This document shows, piece after piece, positions 1 through 5,754 of a stretch of DNA of 5,754 bases (positions within the stretch are counted from its first letter, which is position 1; every line of letters starts with the position of its first letter). Made by a program: the position numbers and the translations under genes. The notes below the pieces were generated by a model, which was given only the letters and a program-made list of their open reading frames with translations, was not told where the DNA came from and did no database searches. This DNA comes from Thermoplasmata archaeon (GTDB lineage: Archaea > Thermoplasmatota > Thermoplasmata > Halarchaeoplasmatales > Halarchaeoplasmataceae). The stretch lies in the NCBI GenBank assembly GCA_019594195.1, contig JAFDTP010000100.1:1-5754 (forward strand). The letters are read 5' to 3'.

Positions 1-2
1 AT

Positions 3-146
3 CAGTCTCCAGAAACTGCAATCCGCCAACTGGATTTCGTGTTCGCTTCTAAAAGCTTGGTTGATGATGTCAAAGTGTGTACGAAAAATTATCCTGAGGA
101 GTGTGGTCCAAGTGATTACTGCAGGGTCGAAATCGAATTGGAATAA
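3..146 (+). CDS. C-terminal fragment of an endonuclease/exonuclease/phosphatase (EEP) family protein, 5' partial
   Basis: An open frame enters from the left edge and ends at the TAA at 144-146, giving 47 residues. The peptide contains RQLDFVFASKSL, then DDVKV, then GPSDYCRVEIELE at the extreme C terminus. This is the order of the closing strands in ExoIII/DNase I-like EEP hydrolases: a (I/L)D(Y/F)(I/V)F(A/V)S strand, a short Val-rich strand, and a final SDH-C-P-(I/V) motif. The family includes AP endonucleases, DNases and phosphodiesterases, so the substrate cannot be told from the tail. Here the usual SDH is SDY, which replaces the His that is catalytic in ExoIII-type enzymes. The gene converges on the defence operon with a 51-base gap and is on the opposite strand, so it is not part of that operon. 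The family call is inferred from motif resemblance over a short tail; the reading frame and stop are directly seen. Confidence 0.68.
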   Translation, partial: QSPETAIRQLDFVFASKSLVDDVKVCTKNYPEECGPSDYCRVEIELE

Positions 147-197
147 GTAATGGAATTCGGAATATGGCTAGTTAATGTACTCTTTAGAATTGAGTTA
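147..197. other. convergent intergenic spacer, no clear terminator
   Basis: These 51 bases separate the stop of the plus-strand EEP gene from the stop of the minus-strand nuclease gene. They are AT-rich and include a GAATTC palindrome and repeated GGAAT words (around 140-165), but I find no stem-loop with a U-tract. The first T-rich stretch for rightward transcripts is at 201-210, just inside the 3' end of the nuclease gene. It could serve a T-tract (archaeal-style) terminator, but the support is weak. Confidence 0.4.
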
Positions 198-1616
198 TCA
201 TTTCTTTTTCAACGAGCTAGCTTTTTCCCCTTCAGGCTCTTTACCAAATTCTTCTCTGTAAGCTTCTTCAAAACATTTATTCACAACTTCGATTAATCCT
301 TCATTCTCACAGAATTCCTCGCAAGCTTTTTCTAGATTTATCAGATAGGAGTTGTACAGATTTTTCTCATCTAGTTCATATCTCTTTTCAATCAGGGCAC
401 TAGCGGTCCCAAGAGAGAACTCAGTACCTCTAACATCTTCAAGCGTTCTCTTCAACCCTTCTTTGTTCGCTACAAGTTTTTCGCAAAACAGTTCGTTAAA
501 AGACTTGTCTGAATGAAATTTATTTATTTGAACTTTCCTCGCTGGAGGAAGCCTGAGACGAAAGCTTAGTTCCTTTTTTCGCAATTGATCGATAGTAGGA
601 AAATGTCTAAAGAAAATTTTCATCGTATTTTCACTTTCTTCTAAAGGTTCCCGAAACCAATATTTGGGGAGTATATTTTCATATTTTCGTCTAGAGGGAA
701 TGGTTATCCAATCAGAACTAGAGAAATCGTAGATCTCATCCAATCTATCTTCCCAGGTTTCATGTATATGTTGGGATAATTCATCAAAATCCTGCTGAAA
801 CTGTCTATTAGCCTCTTCTACCTTCTCAATGAGCTCCTTTTGACCAAAGTACAATTTTAAACGCTCCTCGATAAGCTCTAACTCTTTTTCTTTCGATTCA
901 TCTCCCATGTTTTCCACTTCCTTCAAAGATCGCAAAAAGTCCAAAAATTGAACTACACTTCTGTGAGGATAATCAAAAATTCCTTTTTCGATCTTTTTCT
1001 CAAAAGCCCTAACAATATCAGCCCACGATATAGATTCAAACACATCACTTTTAGCTTCTTTTTCTCTTTCTTTTCTGATGTAAACATATTCGTATTCGTT
1101 CAATCTGTTTATACTCAAAGTGTTGTTACCAAACCAGTTGAAGTTCCAGTATTCTCCATTAGCATATCTATTGGTCTGTTCTTCACCTTCTGAGGCTCCA
1201 GCTTTCAACTCGATGAAAATAGCCCACTCTGGATGGTCTTTTGAGGAGGGACCTCCTGCTATGATGAGATCGATCCTTCCATACTCGTCCTCTTCACCTT
1301 TGATATTTATCTCTGTATTGATCTCGATATGATCATTTTTGACTCTTGAGGAATAAGTTTCGAGAGGATCGCCACTTTTTTTCTCTATCAATTGTAGAAA
1401 AGCTTTCAAGATCGCACCTTTGAATCCATGAGGTTGCGCAGGATCTAAAAAGTAAGCAAGTGCAGCCTGATACTTTCCCTCTCTAGGACCTCTCAGTATA
1501 GAGAAGATATTCTTTGGTCGCTCAGTCTTCTTTTCTAATTTGATGTATTGCTCAATGAACGATTCGAGTGAATCTATTTTGTTTTCAATCTCTTCAATAT
1601 CAACCTCACGTTCCAT
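198..1616 (-). CDS. PD-(D/E)XK nuclease-fold protein, putative BREX-associated accessory nuclease
   Basis: A 472-residue protein from the ATG at 1616-1614. Residues here are numbered from that Met. The N-terminal part resembles the PD-(D/E)XK family typified by Pfam PDDEXK_4: NIFSIL, then PREGKYQAALAYFLDP with a likely active-site Glu46, then HGFKG. The core follows as GRIDLII (Asp116) and AIFIELKAG (Glu136-x-Lys138). An EEQTNRY motif (Gln147) sits on the next helix, as in many restriction-type nucleases. The metal-binding set E/D/ExK/Q therefore looks complete. Residues about 240-290 are charged and probably helical or coiled-coil. The remaining C-terminal part (about 290-472) is unrecognised and could bind DNA or a partner. 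There is no signal peptide or membrane segment. It lies 43 bases after brxL on the same strand, which suggests co-transcription. Nuclease activity and a defence role are inferred from fold and context. It could also be an unrelated restriction-like passenger. Confidence 0.8.
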   Translation of the reverse strand: MEREVDIEEIENKIDSLESFIEQYIKLEKKTERPKNIFSILRGPREGKYQAALAYFLDPAQPHGFKGAILKAFLQLIEKKSGDPLETYSSRVKNDHIEINTEINIKGEEDEYGRIDLIIAGGPSSKDHPEWAIFIELKAGASEGEEQTNRYANGEYWNFNWFGNNTLSINRLNEYEYVYIRKEREKEAKSDVFESISWADIVRAFEKKIEKGIFDYPHRSVVQFLDFLRSLKEVENMGDESKEKELELIEERLKLYFGQKELIEKVEEANRQFQQDFDELSQHIHETWEDRLDEIYDFSSSDWITIPSRRKYENILPKYWFREPLEESENTMKIFFRHFPTIDQLRKKELSFRLRLPPARKVQINKFHSDKSFNELFCEKLVANKEGLKRTLEDVRGTEFSLGTASALIEKRYELDEKNLYNSYLINLEKACEEFCENEGLIEVVNKCFEEAYREEFGKEPEGEKASSLKKK

Positions 1617-1623
1617 CGTTTTT

Positions 1624-1628
1624 CCCCT
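1624..1628 (-). promoter_or_regulatory. ribosome-binding site deciding the start of the nuclease gene
   Basis: On the minus strand the sequence AGGGG lies seven bases before the ATG at 1616-1614, which is normal Shine-Dalgarno spacing. The longer alternative start, a GTG at 1652-1650, is preceded by an AT-rich stretch with no purine-rich motif. The twelve extra residues it would add (basic, before the conserved region) are therefore probably untranslated. Confidence 0.6.
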
Positions 1629-1659
1629 TTTATTTCTTAAGAATCCAAACACTATAAAA

Positions 1660-3681
1660 TCATTCTAAATCTAAAGCTTTCTCAACTGCTTTTTCAGGAT
1701 TCTTATAAAAGCTCAATTCAAGTTCATCTAGTATCTCCGGAGGTATCTTATCAAAATCTTTTCTGTTCTTGGCAGGAATGAGCACTCTCTTTGCTCCAGA
1801 ATCAATAGCCAATTGTAATTGCTCGGTTATCGAAGCTACAGCATTCAATTCCCCCATTATGCTCATATCTCCCAGTACGACCAACTGTGCCCTAACGGAC
1901 TTATCAAGAATACTTGATATCATACCTACTAAAAATGCAACACTTGTCTCTGCCCCTTCATCCCCCTGTGTAGGGTTTACTATTTGGACATTTATATTGT
2001 AATCATCTAAGGTGTCATCTTTTGAGAATTTTCTCATGTTAGCAGTTAGATAATCATAAGCAGTTTGGAAACATTCCTTCATTTTTTTTCCGGGAGACCC
2101 CATCATACTCTTTTTTCCTTTACCTGATATTGACTGAGTCTCAATTCTAAAAAGATGATTTTTCATCTCCTCTTTCCCAATGGTGTAAACGGTACCAGGA
2201 TTCGGTGTATCTTTGGGTATTATTTTTTCTTCTGCCTCCTCTAGCACTTCAACGAATTTTTCCTGTTCTGTTTCTAAATCGATATAGGAAAAGTCAACTG
2301 ACCTGTACTCCAATCCACCAATTCTTTTTAGCTGTTCTTTCACTCTTCGTCTCCCTTCCATTGCATACTTTAGATACTCTTCTAATTGTTCCTTAGTGTA
2401 ATCTCCATCCGGATGTAATATCTTCAAGTATCCACTGAGAGTCTTTTTCACCGCTCGTGTATCCCTTTTGTTTAGTTGGTTCCCTAGATTGAAATGTTCA
2501 TGAACAGCATCACTGAAATTTTCTCTTCGCAGTTTTCTCAAAAATTCGGCTAAATAATCCACAATAAAACCGTATTTATCACTGAAGTATTCTGATTTCA
2601 TCTTCGGTATTTCCCATCCAGGATGGTAAAAATGATATCTATCGATGAACGCTAGATCCTGCATATCCTCTGGGAATGGAGAAAACAGATGTGAAGTCTT
2701 CAATATTTTTTCGACCTCTAAATCTATATTTCCCACATATACCATGGATGCTCTCGCACTTATTTCTTCTGTTCCTCTTGAAAAACTTCCAGATTCCATA
2801 TAATCTTTCAATATCTGCAAAGCATCTCTATCTTTGAAGGTGATTCCAGCGACTTCGTCAAAGGCAACAGTGTCCCACAATCCAACCAAACCCACTCTGC
2901 CGGTATTAAGATTTAAGAACAATTTAGCTACAGTTGTTTTTCCACCTGAGATGAGGATCGAATAGGGACTTAATTCCCTGTATACATAACTTTTACCAGT
3001 ACCTCTAGGGCCCAACTCAACAAAATTATAATTGTTTTCACAGAGAGGTATCATTCTCGAAATCAACAGCATTTTTGTTCTCTCATCGAAATATTCGGGT
3101 TCGTACCCCATGCTCTGAAGAAGAAGATCAACCCATTCATCTCTAGTAAAATCTGATCTTTTATCTTTGATATTAGAGATATCCATCCTTGATATCTGGA
3201 TTGGTTTGAAATTGTCGATACTGAAGAGACTTATCGATTCCTCAGGCGTATATTTCATATCAACTATCGCCCAAACTCCTCCACTCAACAGTTTCTGGTG
3301 TTTAGATACCAGTTCTTCACTTATCTCTATTTTATTCAATCCTAAATTCGTGAAGTGGGCATAATAAGCATCCGAGCTTAAATCCAACCGGGCTTTTACC
3401 TTATCTATCACCCTGTACTTCCCCTTTTCTCTGATCTCAGATTTGACTGTTTCGGCTTCATCCGGTCTCACGTAATGTTTTGAGAGGATCTTTTTTACTC
3501 TCTTAATTCCTTCTTGAAGTGAATCTTCGTCTTCAGTTGCACAATATTGGCCTAGCAAATACTCTAATACATAAGTGGGAACGTTCACACTGGACTTTAT
3601 ATCCTGAACTATATCCTTTCTAACGACTCTTCCTGCGAAGGAATCTAACGCTTTCCTCTCAACCTGATTTATTTCAGTCAT
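1660..3681 (-). CDS. brxL: BrxL, BREX AAA+ ATPase with Lon-like C-terminal domain
   Basis: A complete 673-residue protein, close to the usual BrxL length. The N-terminal domain (about 1-200) carries BrxL-like blocks such as VPTYVLEYLLGQYCATEDE, HYVRPDEAE, VIDKV and GGVWAIVDMKY. The AAA+ core has Walker A GPRGTGKS (224-231), Walker B VAFDE (272-276), a sensor Asn in VGNID (318), and IDRY (346-349) with a candidate arginine finger, Arg348. Residues about 495-673 align without gaps to the Lon protease domain, for example SVRAQL, GDMSIMGEL, RVLIP and KIPPEI. However, the positions of the Lon catalytic Ser and Lys are Glu578 and Thr619, so peptidase activity is doubtful. Structural work on other BrxL proteins shows multimeric rings that bind DNA and are needed to block phage. 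The start ATG overlaps the pglZ stop by one base (TGATG), which implies translational coupling. The family call is very secure; lack of proteolysis is an inference from alignment. Confidence 0.95.
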   Translation of the reverse strand: MTEINQVERKALDSFAGRVVRKDIVQDIKSSVNVPTYVLEYLLGQYCATEDEDSLQEGIKRVKKILSKHYVRPDEAETVKSEIREKGKYRVIDKVKARLDLSSDAYYAHFTNLGLNKIEISEELVSKHQKLLSGGVWAIVDMKYTPEESISLFSIDNFKPIQISRMDISNIKDKRSDFTRDEWVDLLLQSMGYEPEYFDERTKMLLISRMIPLCENNYNFVELGPRGTGKSYVYRELSPYSILISGGKTTVAKLFLNLNTGRVGLVGLWDTVAFDEVAGITFKDRDALQILKDYMESGSFSRGTEEISARASMVYVGNIDLEVEKILKTSHLFSPFPEDMQDLAFIDRYHFYHPGWEIPKMKSEYFSDKYGFIVDYLAEFLRKLRRENFSDAVHEHFNLGNQLNKRDTRAVKKTLSGYLKILHPDGDYTKEQLEEYLKYAMEGRRRVKEQLKRIGGLEYRSVDFSYIDLETEQEKFVEVLEEAEEKIIPKDTPNPGTVYTIGKEEMKNHLFRIETQSISGKGKKSMMGSPGKKMKECFQTAYDYLTANMRKFSKDDTLDDYNINVQIVNPTQGDEGAETSVAFLVGMISSILDKSVRAQLVVLGDMSIMGELNAVASITEQLQLAIDSGAKRVLIPAKNRKDFDKIPPEILDELELSFYKNPEKAVEKALDLE

Positions 3682-3683
3682 CA
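3679..3683 (-). other. pglZ stop / brxL start overlap (TGATG)
   Basis: On the minus strand the pglZ TGA (3683-3681) and the brxL ATG (3681-3679) share one A. No strong Shine-Dalgarno motif is visible in the preceding bases, only a GTGGG about a dozen bases before the ATG. brxL is therefore probably translated by ribosomes terminating on pglZ. This ties the two proteins' output together. Confidence 0.85.
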
Positions 3684-5754
3684 GATATCAAAACCCACAT
3701 CATCTGTTATTATCAAATCTATAGGCGTCTTTTCATCTTCAAGTATTTCTTGTGTATCAGCATCTATCGCTTCAAGGGTCACGCTTGAGACTTCCTCAAG
3801 CATACCTGTCTTTAGAGACAGACTCACCTTTTCTTTCCCTTGGATCTCAACTTCCTTGGGTTTGCTGACGATCTTATCGTCTTTACGGGCCTGCAGGATT
3901 ATCTTCCGCTTGGAAGACAGCGGCATCTGTCCTTCAGGTGAGATTTCAACCGTGATGATACTGTTGGTTATCTTTGAAGGGAACTTTATATTTAATTTTA
4001 CTCTTTTCGGTTCCTCCGTTCTCTCTTCAGATTCAACGACCAGGCAGGGTACAGCCACTTCCTGTAAGCAGAGTCCCCCATGAAGGTATCTCATGTTGCC
4101 TCCTCTTGCCTTGAAGCATGCTACCCCTCTGGGAAAGGCAAAGTTGAGATCGTTCGTTTCGACTCCTCTTTCCTTGAAAAATTGATCTTCAACTTTTAGA
4201 TACTCATCACTATCTTTTATAGGGGACCGACTTACGAGGAAACGTCTGCGAACAAGATCTTTTTCAGGCGGTTCCACCTTCAATTCCTCAGGAAGTCTTT
4301 CAGTGTAAATGAAACCGTGATCAGCAGTTATGTAAAATTTAGTGTAACCGATGGTGTGCAGCTTTCTTATAGCTTTCTCTACATTCTTTACATGACTTGT
4401 TACCTGAGCCAACGCCTGCTCGTCATCCAACTTTTCCCCTATCTGGTCTATATACCGAGAAAAGATGATCCGTGGAGGGTTTTTCTCATCCTTCAATGAT
4501 TTTACAGGTTTATCGATAAGTTCTGACAGATCATCGACGGTAAAACCTTTCTCTTCAAGGATATCTTCTCTATCACTCTTAGTCTTTACCTGTTTTCCAC
4601 CCACTTCGACTTTGATTCCACCGTTTAGATCAAGAGATATATCCTCTCCCAAGTGCGCACTCATACCGGTCGAAGTTATAGACGGTAAGACGCCTGAGAG
4701 CACCTCTACGTTTATCTCGCCCTCGATCTCTCTTATGTCCTCGATCCTTTGGGATAATTCTTTAGCCAATTCGTATCGGAGAGCGTCGCAGATAAGGATG
4801 GCAGTGGCTTCCTTTGGATGATTGTCTCTCCAGTATTCTATCTGATTTGTACCTGTCTTAGCTCCCCCCGCTAATCCTTCAGTGAATATCATGTTCATAT
4901 CTTTCAAGAATTTCATGTAAGCTTTGGTAATTTTGCTCCTCACTTCCTCCATTTCCTCATAGGTCTCCACCATATCGAGCTTAGATCTTACATAATTTCT
5001 ATACTCTCTGTCAATCTTCCATCCTTCATCATCATAGAACGATATAATCTCATTGACGGTTTTCTCTTCGTTCATCTCTTTTAGAGCTTCTTTCGACTTT
5101 ACAGCAGCTTCAAGACCGTGATCCAGCATGTCCCAAAAATCTGCATAACCGTTCTCGTACCAGAATTTTTCCTTTCGATCTTCTATCAGAGGTAGGATGT
5201 CAGATCTGATCTCATCTTCATCGAGCTTTTGCTGTTCTGTTATCCTGTCCATACAAAGTTTCAGTAGTCCATGGTCTATCTCAGTAAAAGCACTCGACCC
5301 CCAATCTAACGACTTAGATTCCACGACCGCCTCCTCTATGTCGCTGTATTCTTCCCGTATATTGTTCACGTACTTTATGTAAGTGTCTTTATCATGCCTT
5401 TGCCAATAATCGCAGAGCTTAGCAGTTTTTTCCGACTTTTCAGCGGCTATCTTTTCATACTTGTCTAACGGTGATCTTTCATGCAGCTCGCTGAAGATTA
5501 TCTGTTTTGCGAGTTCTGAAGTGTCCGATCCAGATCCTATACCGTATTCGTCTTCAAGTATGGATTCCCACACATTAGTCTGTTCATACTTTTCTATCAT
5601 CTTTTGAGGACGAGTTGGGTTCTTCAAATATTCGATGACAAAATCTTTCGGCACGAAACGATCCTTACGGAAAAGTACGCAGAAGAATGCTTCTACCATC
5701 TTTTCATCGTCAGTGGTCCAATCTTTCAAGTATTCGTCAGGTATTTCGTCCGTC
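3681..5754 (-). CDS. pglZ: PglZ, BREX alkaline-phosphatase-superfamily protein, N terminus outside the window
   Basis: The frame stays open to the right edge, so the gene is 5' partial, with about 690 residues visible. A TTG at 5729-5727 could be read as a start, but in-frame coding continues upstream of it (TDEIPDEY) and no ribosome-binding site precedes it. Numbering from that TTG, residues 1-280 are helical and charged. The PglZ domain (about 305-565) shows ATAILICDALRYE with metal-ligand Asp315, LPSITSTG with probable nucleophile Thr352, YITADHGF with Asp470-His471, and YLHGG with His550. These match the metal sites of alkaline-phosphatase-fold enzymes. Residues about 575-682 look like a beta-sandwich tail. 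PglZ is a core protein of BREX and Pgl systems. Its phosphatase-like site suggests phosphoester or nucleotide hydrolysis, but its exact role is unsettled. It is the first visible gene of the operon and its TGA overlaps the brxL ATG. BREX PglZ proteins are often longer than 800 residues, so a substantial N-terminal part is probably missing. Confidence 0.93.
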   Translation of the reverse strand, partial: TDEIPDEYLKDWTTDDEKMVEAFFCVLFRKDRFVPKDFVIEYLKNPTRPQKMIEKYEQTNVWESILEDEYGIGSGSDTSELAKQIIFSELHERSPLDKYEKIAAEKSEKTAKLCDYWQRHDKDTYIKYVNNIREEYSDIEEAVVESKSLDWGSSAFTEIDHGLLKLCMDRITEQQKLDEDEIRSDILPLIEDRKEKFWYENGYADFWDMLDHGLEAAVKSKEALKEMNEEKTVNEIISFYDDEGWKIDREYRNYVRSKLDMVETYEEMEEVRSKITKAYMKFLKDMNMIFTEGLAGGAKTGTNQIEYWRDNHPKEATAILICDALRYELAKELSQRIEDIREIEGEINVEVLSGVLPSITSTGMSAHLGEDISLDLNGGIKVEVGGKQVKTKSDREDILEEKGFTVDDLSELIDKPVKSLKDEKNPPRIIFSRYIDQIGEKLDDEQALAQVTSHVKNVEKAIRKLHTIGYTKFYITADHGFIYTERLPEELKVEPPEKDLVRRRFLVSRSPIKDSDEYLKVEDQFFKERGVETNDLNFAFPRGVACFKARGGNMRYLHGGLCLQEVAVPCLVVESEERTEEPKRVKLNIKFPSKITNSIITVEISPEGQMPLSSKRKIILQARKDDKIVSKPKEVEIQGKEKVSLSLKTGMLEEVSSVTLEAIDADTQEILEDEKTPIDLIITDDVGFDI

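Noticed and set aside
147..197. Repeated GGAAT words and GAATTC as a repeat or attachment site
   Set aside because: The words are short, irregularly spaced and partly inside the EEP coding end. No second copy of a longer repeat was seen elsewhere in the window.
212..226. AGCTAGCT palindrome followed by a T-run as a terminator for the plus-strand gene
   Set aside because: The eight-base perfect palindrome leaves no room for a loop and so makes no useful hairpin, and it lies within the 3' end of the nuclease coding sequence.
948..1332. Plus-strand open frames opposite the nuclease gene (948-1193 and 1120-1332)
   Set aside because: They lie antisense to a gene with clear nuclease motifs, have low-complexity Phe/Ser-rich translations typical of reverse-complement shadows, and lack ribosome-binding sites or recognisable domains.
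1650..1665. TATA-like TTTTATAG (minus strand) between brxL and the nuclease gene as an internal promoter
   Set aside because: It is a short AT-rich match in AT-rich DNA with no paired element such as a BRE or -35 box. The close spacing fits read-through transcription better.
1660..3681. Annotation of this gene as a housekeeping Lon protease or MCM-like helicase
   Set aside because: The N-terminal blocks, overall length and coupling to pglZ are those of BrxL, and the Lon catalytic residues are not conserved.
4465..4821. 118-residue plus-strand open frame opposite pglZ
   Set aside because: It is Ser/Pro/Ile-rich shadow coding antisense to the PglZ catalytic domain, with no recognisable motif; the minus-strand frame is clearly the real one.

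Overview
The window holds the 3' end of a BREX-type phage-defence operon on the minus strand: pglZ, then brxL, then a PD-(D/E)XK nuclease gene. The last 47 codons of an unrelated plus-strand gene converge on it from the left edge. The DNA is moderately AT-rich and coding-dense. Arginine is often AGA or AGG, isoleucine is often ATA, and the proteins are rich in Glu and Lys. This fits many thermophilic or anaerobic archaea and some bacteria. There is no rRNA, tRNA or housekeeping marker, so I cannot name the organism or choose firmly between archaeon and bacterium.

Layout from left to right: (1) 3-146 (+) is the C-terminal tail of an endonuclease/exonuclease/phosphatase (EEP, ExoIII/DNase I-like) family protein whose start lies outside the window. 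(2) 147-197 is a 51-base convergent spacer with no convincing terminator. (3) 198-1616 (-) is a PD-(D/E)XK nuclease-fold protein, with an ATG start preferred over the upstream GTG because of a ribosome-binding site. (4) 1660-3681 (-) is a full-length BrxL, an AAA+ ATPase with a Lon-like C-terminal domain. (5) 3681-5754 (-) is PglZ, cut off at its N terminus by the right edge.

Transcription runs right to left: pglZ, brxL (stop and start share one base), then the nuclease gene after a 43-base gap. Any promoter for the three genes must lie beyond the right edge. A terminal pglZ-brxL pair is the signature of BREX types 1 and 4. The missing upstream genes should therefore include brxC plus either pglX (type 1) or brxP (type 4). 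PglZ and BrxL are core BREX components that distinguish and block phage DNA. The nuclease gene is not a core BREX gene and looks like an accessory effector or a passenger.

The points most worth a second look are these. The Lon-like domain of BrxL appears to lack both residues of the Ser-Lys dyad. A PD-(D/E)XK gene follows brxL in the same direction. Sampled GC content steps by roughly ten points at the pglZ/brxL overlap. The EEP tail has Tyr where the catalytic His is expected. I see no CRISPR array, insertion sequence, RNA gene or long repeat. Apart from the large N-terminal region missing from pglZ, no system of an undescribed class is evident; the novelty is in the combination and the variant active sites.
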